Part shown: piece by piece, positions 47,970-56,641 of the stretch
Layout of the letters: each line of letters opens with the position of its first letter
Position numbering within the stretch: the first letter of the stretch is position 1
Program-made: the position numbers and the translations under genes
Notes under the pieces: model-generated
Database searches by the model: none
Told to the model about the DNA's origin: nothing
What the model saw: the letters and a program-made list of their open reading frames with translations, nothing else
Assembly: GCA_937139475.1 (NCBI GenBank)
Contig: CAKZQF010000133.1
Span: forward strand, 1-64,000
Direction: 5' to 3'
Source of the DNA: an uncultured Gammaproteobacteria bacterium
Lineage (GTDB): Bacteria > Pseudomonadota > Gammaproteobacteria > Enterobacterales > Psychrobiaceae
DNA: 64,000 bases

Positions 47970-48105
47970 AGCGCTTTTATCCTAATATACTTAAATAAAC
48001 CGATGAAAAATCAGCGATGAATTGTTAATACTTGCCGCAGAGATTACGGAGTACCTAATTACATCTCAACGCTGATTTTAATTTCAAAACCGCAGACACA
48101 TTTAT

Positions 48106-49983
48106 CTACTTAATGAAATTAAACTTAATTGAACTTGGGTATTGCTTACCATGATAAATCTTATGTGTTGCCTTAACGAAATCCTGTTCTTTGGCGTTAA
48201 AGATATTATCAACATATTTTTGTGGATTACGGTCAATAAACGGGAACATGCTACTTTGAATTTGGATTTGTAGCTTGTGTCCACGCTTTATCGTATGCAG
48301 TACATCATAGAGTTCAAAGTTAACCGCTGTTGGCTGATTTGAAACAAAAGGTTTAGGCTCACTCATGCTATCTCTGAAACGACCACGCATGATACCCCAG
48401 CGCACCAACTCGTGACGATTACCAGTTTTCTTGTCCACTTTGTCACTGTTCTCGTCAATTGCCGGGAATACATCCACCAGCTTAACGACTACATCAGCAG
48501 CGCTTTGTGAGGTTGAAAACCATAAGTTTAAGTCGATTGCACCAGCAATAGTCATGTCTTCTTCCATCACCGGGGTTTCAAAGGTTAAAACATCTGGACG
48601 ACGGGCACTAAAGCGCTGGTCTTCCACCATGTATGGCTTATCCCACCCTCGGCTAATATTGGCAGAATGTGGCACTGGCTTAGCCGGGTCGCTAACGTAA
48701 TCACTAAAACCGTGACCGTCTTGGACTCGCTCGTTTAGGGTTTGCTTGGCACCCAGATAGTAGCTTTTTTCGCTTGCTTTCTTTGGTGGCCAGCTTTCAA
48801 ATTTTCGCCAACGGTTGCTGCCCGTTTCAAACATTGTTGCACTAGCAAGTTTTGGATCCTTTGCCCCTTTAAGATGATGATTGAAAAATGGCAGCAATAC
48901 ATTTTTTTGGAACCATTTACTGGTATCAAAGCCAAAATCTGCTTCGCCTAGTGACCCACCTTTGCCACGATTCCATTGACCGTGATACCACGGTCCCATG
49001 ATCATTTTAATATGCTCTTTCTTGTTGCTTTTTGACATCGCTTGATAAGTCGACAACGGCCCATACAAATCCTCTGTGTCATACCAGCCACCCACAACAA
49101 GTGTTGCAGGTTTTACCTTATTTAGATGCGGCAGCACATTACGAGATTGCCAATAATCATCATAGTTAGGATGCTCAGTCAGCTCATTCCAAAATGGACG
49201 CTCGCCTTTAAAGTAATCTTTATTAACGTTAGACAATGGACCAAGCTTTAAAAAGAAATCATAACCATCAGGGGTTACTTTTTTCATCCCTTTAGGCCAG
49301 TGTGCCTGTGGTTTGTCCAACTGTTTATCAAAGGTATCAAAGAACAAAAATGCCATCGGGACCACAAAAGCACCATTACGATGGAAGTCATCAAAGAACC
49401 AATCAGCAATAGGCGCCTGAGGCGATAGTGCTTTTAGCGCTTTGTGGCTGTTTATGCCTGCTACAGAAGTGTAATAACCAGGATAGGATGTGCCCCACAT
49501 CCCGACTTTTCCGTTGTTGTTTGCTATATTATTCACTAACCAATCGATGGTGTCGTAAGTGTCTGTGGCATCATCAACAGCACCTTTACCACGTTTATGC
49601 GCGTCTTGCGGGCGCATATTGACGTATTTACCTTGGGATAAGAACTTGCCGCGGACATCCTGAAATACAAAGATAAAGCCTTCTTTTTCAAACTGTGCAT
49701 CAGGACCTAAGCGCGTTTTATATTGATCGCTACCATAAGGTGCAACACGATAAGGTGTGCGCTGCATCATCATCGGGTAGGTCTTAGACGTATCATTGGG
49801 GCTATAAACAGCAGTAAATAACTCAGTGCCATCACGCATCGGGATTTTATATTCAAACTTGGTGTAATTTGCACGAATATAGTCAGCTCGGGCATTACTC
49901 TTCTTTTCAAAAGCATGGCCAGCAAAACTCATACCAATAAGGCAGATCACTAATAGAGACTGGCCAAGGTGCTTGAATGACAT
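48106..49983 (-). CDS. CocE/NonD-family hydrolase (X-Pro dipeptidyl-peptidase-like)
   Basis: A 625-residue exported serine hydrolase with a signal peptide (1-24, ending GHA-F). The catalytic domain has Ser166 in GTSYPG, an Asp in the GWYDTED segment and a His in MGPWYHGQW. A C-terminal jelly-roll domain (about 440-620) completes the CocE/NonD plan. Relatives include cocaine esterase, alpha-amino acid ester hydrolases and glutaryl-7-ACA acylase, so the substrate may be an ester or an amide. A GGAAAG site precedes the ATG. Confidence 0.92.
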   Translation of the reverse strand: MSFKHLGQSLLVICLIGMSFAGHAFEKKSNARADYIRANYTKFEYKIPMRDGTELFTAVYSPNDTSKTYPMMMQRTPYRVAPYGSDQYKTRLGPDAQFEKEGFIFVFQDVRGKFLSQGKYVNMRPQDAHKRGKGAVDDATDTYDTIDWLVNNIANNNGKVGMWGTSYPGYYTSVAGINSHKALKALSPQAPIADWFFDDFHRNGAFVVPMAFLFFDTFDKQLDKPQAHWPKGMKKVTPDGYDFFLKLGPLSNVNKDYFKGERPFWNELTEHPNYDDYWQSRNVLPHLNKVKPATLVVGGWYDTEDLYGPLSTYQAMSKSNKKEHIKMIMGPWYHGQWNRGKGGSLGEADFGFDTSKWFQKNVLLPFFNHHLKGAKDPKLASATMFETGSNRWRKFESWPPKKASEKSYYLGAKQTLNERVQDGHGFSDYVSDPAKPVPHSANISRGWDKPYMVEDQRFSARRPDVLTFETPVMEEDMTIAGAIDLNLWFSTSQSAADVVVKLVDVFPAIDENSDKVDKKTGNRHELVRWGIMRGRFRDSMSEPKPFVSNQPTAVNFELYDVLHTIKRGHKLQIQIQSSMFPFIDRNPQKYVDNIFNAKEQDFVKATHKIYHGKQYPSSIKFNFIK

Positions 49984-50152
49984 CTCACTTTCCTTTCATT
50001 GTAATTATTTTGCGCACATAGTATCTCAACTGAACAAATAACCCTATGCTCAAACATATTTAGTTACAAAGATTTAACCATTAAAAATATCGCTTGTAAC
50101 TTGCGCCCAGCCCTTTATCATCGTGCGCAAGGTATTAAAACAAGCAAACACT

Positions 50153-50929
50153 ATGAGCAAAAAACACTACGTAATATGGAAAGGCGCCCAAACCGGCGTT
50201 TTTGATAACTGGGCACAAACCAAGTCGCTTATCGATGGGCGCAGTGATGCCCAGTACATGGGATTTGAGTCTAAAGAACTTGCAGATGCAGCCTTTGCCG
50301 ATACTTACACCCGTGCCTTAATGAAGCGTTCAATGGAAAAAGGCGGCAAGGCTAGTGCGCCCAAGTCAGCCAAGCCAAAGGTTAGCACCAACAGCCGCAC
50401 GGTCACGGTTAGCGACATTAATATTTATTGCGACGGTGCTTGCTCACCTAATCCAGGCAAAGCGGGTACGGGTATTGCGATATATGAAAAAGAACGAGCG
50501 ACAACACTGCTGTATGGTTTATATGAAGCAAACGGCACGAATAACTCAGCCGAACTTTATGGCATGCTGGAAGCCTTTAAACTGGCGATACCTTATATAA
50601 AACAAGGCAAATCAGTACAAATACTCTCAGATTCCAAATACTCGATCGACTGTTTAACTAAGTGGGCAACGGGCTGGAAAAATAAAGGCTGGACCCGCGG
50701 CAAAAACGAAGAGATTAAAAACCTTAACATTATTCAACCGGCCTATGAGCTTTATCAACAGATAAAAAACCATATTACGGTTAGCCATGTTAAAGGCCAC
50801 GCCAACATTGAAGGGAACGAGCTAGCCGACCGCATGGCGGTACTGGCGCGCACCAACAAAGAAACCCAATTAGTGGTTTATCCCCATGTCATCGATATCA
50901 AAGCTATTTTGGCGATGGAATCAGGCTAA
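50153..50929 (+). CDS. Ribonuclease H1 with viroplasmin-like N-terminal domain
   Basis: A 258-residue protein. Residues 3-50 form a viroplasmin/RNase H1 N-terminal domain (HYVIWKGAQTGVFDNW) that binds RNA-DNA hybrids. A linker (about 62-90) leads to an RNase H domain whose catalytic acids occur in YCDGACSPNPG, NNSAELYGM, SDSKYSID and VKGHANIEGNELADRMA. It degrades RNA in RNA-DNA hybrids. I start at ATG 50153; the frame extends to GTG 50123 without a better site. It is convergent with trmK, and their stops overlap by 4 bases. Confidence 0.93.
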   Translation: MSKKHYVIWKGAQTGVFDNWAQTKSLIDGRSDAQYMGFESKELADAAFADTYTRALMKRSMEKGGKASAPKSAKPKVSTNSRTVTVSDINIYCDGACSPNPGKAGTGIAIYEKERATTLLYGLYEANGTNNSAELYGMLEAFKLAIPYIKQGKSVQILSDSKYSIDCLTKWATGWKNKGWTRGKNEEIKNLNIIQPAYELYQQIKNHITVSHVKGHANIEGNELADRMAVLARTNKETQLVVYPHVIDIKAILAMESG

Positions 50930-51684
50930 GAGAGTTTGGCCAACAACTGTTGATAGCTTGCAATGGCGCTATCAACATTGTTGGCAGGATTATTTGCCAT
51001 CCGTTTAAAGTGCGCCAACACTATTTGAAGGTGCTGTACATGCCATTGATTTGGGTTGTGCCACATTTTGGAGCCGACCCCTTCTATCGCCTCTCCCTCG
51101 CCTGTGGTGAGATGAATAATTTCATAAAACAACTTATCGTCTTTAATTAACTGCTCATCGATTAGTCTTAATCCACGCCTGGCCAATTGACTTCGCAAAA
51201 CATACTGTTGGCGCAATGGGCACAGAATAAATTCAAGTGGCTTGTCAGGGTGATCAGTTAGGAGCTGTTCAACGATTTGTAAGGTTAAATCACCGCCCAC
51301 ACCAGCAATCACAATAAGGTGCTTGTCATCTTGATTAAACTTATCTAACGGCAGCTTAGCAACATCCTGACAATATATGTGAAATTGGCTTTGGGTTGCA
51401 TTTACCCCAGCAAGCACGGTTTCTAACTGTTTAATGATATTGGGCACAATATCGACAAAATGAATATGTGGCGCCGCACCACGCTCTAAAAGCTGACGAC
51501 CTAAATAACCATGGTCACAGCAACAATCCCACACATGATGAAAATGTTCGCCAACCGCATTATCAATTGCGCTTAGGCGTTTACTCAAAGAATATGTCTT
51601 AGTCGTGTTGTTTGCGTGCGTGTCCAAGCTCAATCTCTCAAAAAAAGGAATAACGCGCATATTATGACGCAAAGGGCTTAGCAT
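50926..51684 (-). CDS. trmK: TrmK-family tRNA (adenine22-N1) methyltransferase
   Basis: A 252-residue class I methyltransferase-like protein. LSKRLSAIDNAVG and the SAM-binding loop VWDCCCDHGYLGRQLLERG match the TrmK/DUF633 family, with IVIAGVGGDLTLQIVEQLL as the next core segment. B. subtilis TrmK makes m1A22 in tRNA; the role in gammaproteobacteria is less clear. The first 30 residues are not conserved, so the true start may lie downstream of ATG 51684. Confidence 0.83.
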   Translation of the reverse strand: MLSPLRHNMRVIPFFERLSLDTHANNTTKTYSLSKRLSAIDNAVGEHFHHVWDCCCDHGYLGRQLLERGAAPHIHFVDIVPNIIKQLETVLAGVNATQSQFHIYCQDVAKLPLDKFNQDDKHLIVIAGVGGDLTLQIVEQLLTDHPDKPLEFILCPLRQQYVLRSQLARRGLRLIDEQLIKDDKLFYEIIHLTTGEGEAIEGVGSKMWHNPNQWHVQHLQIVLAHFKRMANNPANNVDSAIASYQQLLAKLS

Positions 51685-51705
51685 AAAAACAAATAACCGA
51701 AACTT

Positions 51706-51764
51706 ATACCAATCCGATTAAGTAGCTTCCCACTCAGTGGGAACAAACTTAGTCAGATTGGTAT
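51706..51764. repeat. Palindromic intergenic repeat, copy B (59 bp)
   Basis: The left arm ATACCAATCCGATTAAGT and the right arm ACTTAGTCAGATTGGTAT are inverted copies (16 of 18 positions). The centre TCCCACT-C-AGTGGGA is a perfect inverted repeat. It has the same length and design as copy A at 176-234. It sits between the trmK start and the oxidoreductase gene. Confidence 0.85.
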
Positions 51765-51839
51765 TATAGTCAGCTTGGTTAGTTTTCAGTCGCTTAGAGG
51801 TAAAGATTTTGTTGCCCAGTAAAGTGTTGCGGCGTAAAA

Positions 51840-53333
51840 TTGTCTCTATTTTCAGCCTTCATTGAAACATTAGACCAAATCATGCCTACACTCACTTCGC
51901 CTTTGCAAAACAACAAACCGCGTATTGGTATTATTGGCGGTGGCATTGCTGGCTCAACCATTGCTATTAAACTATCGGCCTTAGGGCTTAAAGTTAGTTT
52001 ACTGGAGCAAGGGCCAAGTTTAGTGAACGGTCCTCCTATTTGTCATTTGCATGCAGGCGGCAATCTTTATCGTGAGATTGATGACGAGCAATGCCTCACA
52101 TTACTCCGTCAGTCCATTGCGACATTAAAACTTTATAAAGATAGCGCCGACTATCGACCAACAGTGATTGCAATTCCCAAGCGCGACCCTGGCGAGATAG
52201 ATCAGCTATTACCTAGGCTTGAAAAACTACGAAAAGAATATGCAGCATTAGTGGACCAAGATAGTAGTAATCAGGTGCTTGGCAAGCCGATGGATTATTA
52301 TACGCTTTATCACCGCCAAGATGTTGAGCGCCTAGCTAAACTGGCGCCAGTTAACACACCGACCCATTGTGATGAGTGGTTAATTCCTGTTGCCAAATCA
52401 TTAGATTTAGACAAACTCAAATTCCCTTTGGTGTTAGTGCAAGAGTATGGACTGAGTGTTTTTCGCCTTGCGGCCAGTGCGACACTCGCACTAGATAACT
52501 GCAAAAGCTGTAATGTACACACAGATACGCAAGTTATAGATATCAGTAGAAGCGATAGTGTATGGCAAGTAACAGCGAAGCAAAATGGCGAGCCTCTGGA
52601 TTTTAGCTTTGATTATTTAATTAACGCTTGTGGTTACCAGAGCGGCAGTATCGATGATTTAATTGGCCAGCACAGTCAACGTTTAGTTGAATTCAAAGCC
52701 GCCTACGTCACTCATTGGCACAATGATACACAAATCTGGCCCGAGGTCATTATCTACGGCGAGCGCGGTACCCCCAATGGCATGGCGCAGCTAACGCCCT
52801 ACCCCGGTGGCTATTTTCAAATACATGGCATGACTCAAGACATCACCTTATTTGACCAAGGACTGGTTAAAAATTGTGATGACAGTGCTCAACCTAAACT
52901 CGCCCCGCGTTTTTTAAATAAACTAAACCGAGCTTGGCCACAGGCGTTAATTGAGCAACGTACTGATAGCGCCATCGCTTTCGTAAGTGAATTTCTACCT
53001 GATTTTTCCAGTGCCACCTTAGGTGGCAAGCCCTTATTTGGTGCCCAACAAATACCAGGCCAAGATCCAGATTTACGCGCTGCCGATATTTGTTTTAGTC
53101 AGGCCAACTATGCCCGCTGTGAAATCGTAAAAGCATCATCCGCTATCGATGCGGCGCATGCAATTGTCAATCAGCTTATTCGCATCAACTTACTCGATGC
53201 GAGTGCAATTAAAAACGTTAATTCAAAACAATTGGGTTTAAATGAGCAGGCCATTGAAACACTGGCGATAAAACTTGCGCAACAGCGGAATTACCCGATT
53301 GAACTAGCCACCAGACTAACCTGTGATAATTAG
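51840..53333 (+). CDS. FAD-dependent oxidoreductase (DAO family)
   Basis: A protein of up to 497 residues. The dinucleotide-binding motif GIIGGGIAGSTIA (about 29-41) and a downstream LINACGYQSG segment fit the DAO fold; SLLEQG ends the second strand. The C-terminal half has no recognised specificity motif. It may oxidise a hydroxy or amino acid, but the substrate cannot be assigned. The start is uncertain: the frame opens at TTG 51840, and ATG 51882 is an alternative; neither has a good ribosome binding site. Confidence 0.78.
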   Translation: MSLFSAFIETLDQIMPTLTSPLQNNKPRIGIIGGGIAGSTIAIKLSALGLKVSLLEQGPSLVNGPPICHLHAGGNLYREIDDEQCLTLLRQSIATLKLYKDSADYRPTVIAIPKRDPGEIDQLLPRLEKLRKEYAALVDQDSSNQVLGKPMDYYTLYHRQDVERLAKLAPVNTPTHCDEWLIPVAKSLDLDKLKFPLVLVQEYGLSVFRLAASATLALDNCKSCNVHTDTQVIDISRSDSVWQVTAKQNGEPLDFSFDYLINACGYQSGSIDDLIGQHSQRLVEFKAAYVTHWHNDTQIWPEVIIYGERGTPNGMAQLTPYPGGYFQIHGMTQDITLFDQGLVKNCDDSAQPKLAPRFLNKLNRAWPQALIEQRTDSAIAFVSEFLPDFSSATLGGKPLFGAQQIPGQDPDLRAADICFSQANYARCEIVKASSAIDAAHAIVNQLIRINLLDASAIKNVNSKQLGLNEQAIETLAIKLAQQRNYPIELATRLTCDN

Positions 53334-53364
53334 CAAAGACTATAAACACGCATCAAACTTAGGC

Positions 53365-53616
53365 TTATAGCTCATTTGAGGTTTGTTCTATTGCTTGAGA
53401 CAACGCCTGTCCACGCTCTTGTTCACTACATTTTAGCTCGCACTGGTCTAGCATCGCTAATAAGCCCTCATAAGTTTTTGCGGGCACTAAATATGCTGTG
53501 GTTTCTTCATGGTCTAATAAGGCTATAGGTGAGCCATTAGCCTGGGCTAATAATTCGAGTAGATCGCTTTTTAGCTCAGCAATATTGGTTGAATGTTCAG
53601 CTAGAAGTTGCCTCAT
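53365..53616 (-). CDS. Phd/YefM (StbD/RelB-like) antitoxin-family protein, no toxin partner
   Basis: An 83-residue protein. TNIAELKSDLLELLAQANGSPIALLDHEETTAYLVPAKTYEGLL follows the Phd/YefM DNA-binding fold as in StbD-type antitoxins. The C-terminal 30 residues would be the toxin-binding tail. No RelE/ParE/Doc-like gene lies within 300 bases on either side, so it is an orphan antitoxin or a plain regulator. Inverted segments of ACCTGCTT (53612-53619) and AAGCAGGT (about 53658-53665) flank its start and may be an operator. Confidence 0.75.
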   Translation of the reverse strand: MRQLLAEHSTNIAELKSDLLELLAQANGSPIALLDHEETTAYLVPAKTYEGLLAMLDQCELKCSEQERGQALSQAIEQTSNEL

Positions 53617-53730
53617 AAATCACCTGCTTGGGGGAAGTATAATTAAATAGTAAACCTAAAAAGCAGGTGTTTCTAGTGAATGTAACTAATTAAGGGGTTA
53701 CTTGATCAGCTCATTAATTTTCCGTCTAAA

Positions 53731-54879
53731 TTAGCAATGTAGCTGAAGTACTTTGGCTAAGCGGTCGACCGCATCGCTTAGCTCATCTTCGGTCGCATTG
53801 GTAAAGTTTAGGCGAAGCGCTGGGGCAACCTCGCCGCGCTCTTGATAGAACACAGTGCTCGGTACCACCGCAACACCATGTTCAAGAGCCGATTGAGCAA
53901 GTGCGTAAACATCACATTTGGGCAGGGATAACCACAAAAACATACCGCCATCAACGGCATCAAATTGACACTGTGGCAGTTTCATCTCTATTTGTTTCGC
54001 CAAGGCCAGGTAGCGTGATTGATATAAGCCAGTCAAATTATCTAAATGACTCTGGAAACCTTCATGACTGAGTAAGTCCAATAAAACAGCCTGCATAGGT
54101 ACACTCGAGTGCAGATCTGCTCCCTGTTTAATCGTATTTAATGGCGCGACCCAGTCGCTGCGCCCAGTGACCAGGCCAAGACGAATTCCAGGCGTTGCGA
54201 TCTTTGAAAATGAGCGAAGTACCAAAGAATTATCAGGACAAAAGCTTGAAACCAAAGGCAACGCCTCACCAGAAAAGCGCAATTCGCGATATGGCACATC
54301 TTCAACAAACGCGACATTATATTGCTGGCATAACTGCGCCACCTTTTGACGAACTTCCAGTGACCAACAAATCCCGGTTGGATTATGATAATCCGGGACC
54401 GCATAAAAAAGCGTAATATCTTTATTGGCAAAGCAAGACTCTAACTCTGCTAAATCCGGACCGTCACTGCGCTGAGCAATACTTTCGATGTTAGCTTGTG
54501 CCAAGCCAAATACCTGTAGTGCCCCAAGATAACTAGGCGCTTCCATCACTACTGTATCCCCAGGATTGATAAAAGCACGGGCGATAAGATCTAACCCTTG
54601 CTGTGAACCTGTGCATACTAATGCATCATGGGATGCTGGTAACTGATAATCTTGCTTAAAGTAGTCAAGTAACGGGGCGTAACCGGCCGTGTTACCGTAT
54701 TGAAAAAGCTTGGCATTAGTCGCTAGTTCACTAAATGACTGCTCCATTAATTGTAGTGGAAATGTCGCATCGTCTGGCAAGCCACCTGCTAATGAGATCA
54801 CGCCTGGCGCACTGGCGGCGCTTAGGATTTCGCGAATATAAGAAGGCTGGATTTGTTGTAACGACGTGGCAAGTTGCAT
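53731..54879 (-). CDS. PLP-dependent aminotransferase (LysN/2-aminoadipate type)
   Basis: A 382-residue fold-type I aminotransferase without a GntR-type DNA-binding domain. GLPDDATFP, YHNPTGICW and the PLP lysine Lys226 in SFSKIATPGIRLG are characteristic of the group that includes 2-aminoadipate, valine-pyruvate and MocR-type aminotransferases. Substrate unknown. It is divergent from an AraC/GyrI-like regulator, with a direct-repeat operator in the 106-bp gap, so regulation by that protein is likely. Confidence 0.88.
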   Translation of the reverse strand: MQLATSLQQIQPSYIREILSAASAPGVISLAGGLPDDATFPLQLMEQSFSELATNAKLFQYGNTAGYAPLLDYFKQDYQLPASHDALVCTGSQQGLDLIARAFINPGDTVVMEAPSYLGALQVFGLAQANIESIAQRSDGPDLAELESCFANKDITLFYAVPDYHNPTGICWSLEVRQKVAQLCQQYNVAFVEDVPYRELRFSGEALPLVSSFCPDNSLVLRSFSKIATPGIRLGLVTGRSDWVAPLNTIKQGADLHSSVPMQAVLLDLLSHEGFQSHLDNLTGLYQSRYLALAKQIEMKLPQCQFDAVDGGMFLWLSLPKCDVYALAQSALEHGVAVVPSTVFYQERGEVAPALRLNFTNATEDELSDAVDRLAKVLQLHC

Positions 54880-54936
54880 GGTTGGAGACTCTTTAAGAAT
54901 ATTGAATTAAAGATTACGTTAGCTTGCCCAAATAAG

Positions 54937-54974
54937 CATGTCCGTATATGCTATCTAACATGTCCATTTATGCT
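54937..54974. promoter_or_regulatory. Direct-repeat operator for the AraC-family regulator
   Basis: CATGTCCGTATATGCT (54937-54952) and CATGTCCATTTATGCT (54959-54974) match at 14 of 16 positions and are spaced 22 bp start to start, two helical turns. This is the classic pattern for AraC-family dimers. It lies between the divergent aminotransferase and araC-like genes, ending 11 bases before the regulator ATG. Confidence 0.75.
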
Positions 54975-54985
54975 TTATCTGTTTC

Positions 54986-55846
54986 ATGTTACCCACAAGC
55001 CAACAAGTTTCGCGAATAAATGATGTGCTCTATTTTATCCATCAGGATATCAGTAAAGAATTGCTTGCTCGCGACTTGGCAAACATTGCCGCCTATTCAG
55101 AACAACATTTTCATCGCGTGTTTAAAGCCGTAGTGGGAGAGTCTGTTCATCATTATATTCGCCGTACACGGCTTGAGTTTGCAGCAAACCAACTAATGTT
55201 TGATGGCAGCGCAACCGTATTGGATGTTGCAACTAAAGCGGGCTTTTCATCAGTATCTTCTTTTAGTCGTGCGTTTAAAGCGACTTTCAACTGTGCTCCA
55301 GGCCAGTGGCGTAACCTTGACAGACAAGACAGTAATAGCGAGGTAGCGGCCTATTACCAGAAAATAAGCCACATTGAGTTACCCGCGTGTGAGTTGCGTG
55401 AGCTGCCTCCCCGCCACGTTGCCTATATTCGACACCAGGGCTACGACAGATCTATTAGCAATGCCTGGCAGACACTCAAAGCATGGGCAGCAATGAATAA
55501 CGTGGACTTCTCACAACAGTTTGGTTTACACCACTCTAACCCCGCGTGGGTCGCATTAGATAAATGTCGCTATGTCGCCTGTTTAGCGGTTGAATCCCCC
55601 ATTACCAGACGAGGAATAGTTAATGCCATGACGATTCCAGGTGGTTTACATGCGGTGTTTAAGTTGCGCGGAAGGTATGGCGAACTGCTGCCTCAGTTAA
55701 GCAACATTCTCGCTAACTGGTTGCCGACATCAGGATTTAAAATGCAGTCGACTCCAGCTTATGTTCACTATCAAAAGAACCAGTTTTTAGCGCCTGACGA
55801 GCGCTATGAACTGGAGTTTTGTTTACCTATTTCATTATTCAATTAG
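54986..55846 (+). CDS. AraC-family transcriptional regulator with GyrI-like effector domain
   Basis: A 286-residue regulator. Two AraC-type helix-turn-helix motifs fill the first 110 residues (LARDLANIAAYSEQHFHRVFK and VLDVATKAGFSSVSSFSRAFK). Residues about 128-286 form a GyrI-like (SOUL/SbmC) small-molecule-binding domain (ELPPRHVAYIRHQG). This is the Rob/SoxS-like N-terminal-DNA-binding plan, which often senses hydrophobic or cationic compounds. It is divergent from the aminotransferase and next to its own direct-repeat site, so autoregulation is likely. No ribosome binding site precedes the ATG. Confidence 0.92.
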   Translation: MLPTSQQVSRINDVLYFIHQDISKELLARDLANIAAYSEQHFHRVFKAVVGESVHHYIRRTRLEFAANQLMFDGSATVLDVATKAGFSSVSSFSRAFKATFNCAPGQWRNLDRQDSNSEVAAYYQKISHIELPACELRELPPRHVAYIRHQGYDRSISNAWQTLKAWAAMNNVDFSQQFGLHHSNPAWVALDKCRYVACLAVESPITRRGIVNAMTIPGGLHAVFKLRGRYGELLPQLSNILANWLPTSGFKMQSTPAYVHYQKNQFLAPDERYELEFCLPISLFN

Positions 55847-55904
55847 GCGGTAAGCAGGAGCAAGTTTAACGGTTATTTACCCTAAACTATTTCCGTAGAT
55901 GACA

Positions 55905-56450
55905 TTACTTGCTTTCTTGTAATGTACTTATTTCAAGCAACACCGATTGCTCACCACAGCTCAACCAAATTTCGCCATCACTGATCGAAAATTGCAGTTG
56001 CATCGTGCGCGTGGCTAGGTCCGCTAGTGCTGCCATAGTGGCGTCACTCACCATATATATGGTCAAGTTATTATACTTTTGGGCTGTCGTTTGCTGTTGG
56101 CTCCACCATTGCGCCGCTGCATTTTCGCCATAGGCAAATAACACGGCATGCTGGGCACGAACGCTGGCTTTCTTCAGGCGCTTCTCGTCAGGTAATCCAA
56201 GGTCAATCCACAGTTCTATTTCATCACTGTAATTAACTTGCCAAAGCTCTGGCTCATCTTCATCACATAACCCTTTGGTAAAGTTCAGTTGTTCATTGCC
56301 ATGCATAGCCCAAGCAACGATACGGAGCATCATGCGCTGTAGCGTTTCAGATGGATGCTGTGCAATCGTTAACGACTGATCCAGATAAACGCCTAAATCC
56401 ATGTTTGCTAGGTTTATATCGGCTTTATAAATGGTGGCTTTTTGTGCCAT
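55905..56450 (-). CDS. yaeQ: YaeQ family protein
   Basis: A 181-residue protein (E. coli YaeQ, 181) of the PD-(D/E)XK-like superfamily. It begins KATIYKADINLANMD and contains MLRIVAWAMHG, DEPELWQVNYSDEIELWIDLG and AQKYNNLTIY, all family signatures. The acidic and lysine residues of the nuclease-like core are kept, but no nuclease activity is established. It is convergent with the araC-like gene. Confidence 0.95.
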   Translation of the reverse strand: MAQKATIYKADINLANMDLGVYLDQSLTIAQHPSETLQRMMLRIVAWAMHGNEQLNFTKGLCDEDEPELWQVNYSDEIELWIDLGLPDEKRLKKASVRAQHAVLFAYGENAAAQWWSQQQTTAQKYNNLTIYMVSDATMAALADLATRTMQLQFSISDGEIWLSCGEQSVLLEISTLQESK

Positions 56451-56641
56451 GGGGTTCTACTCACTTTAAATACATTAGTTATTGGCGTCATAGTACGCCT
56501 ATACACATCACTTTACTATTTAATATATGGAGTTTTTCTTTGTAAAATAGCAAAATAATCTTGCCCTGACCAAGACAAGCTTTCTATATTTGATACACTC
56601 AAGCTAATGCAAAATAACCTATTGATTTTAAGGCGCGCAAG

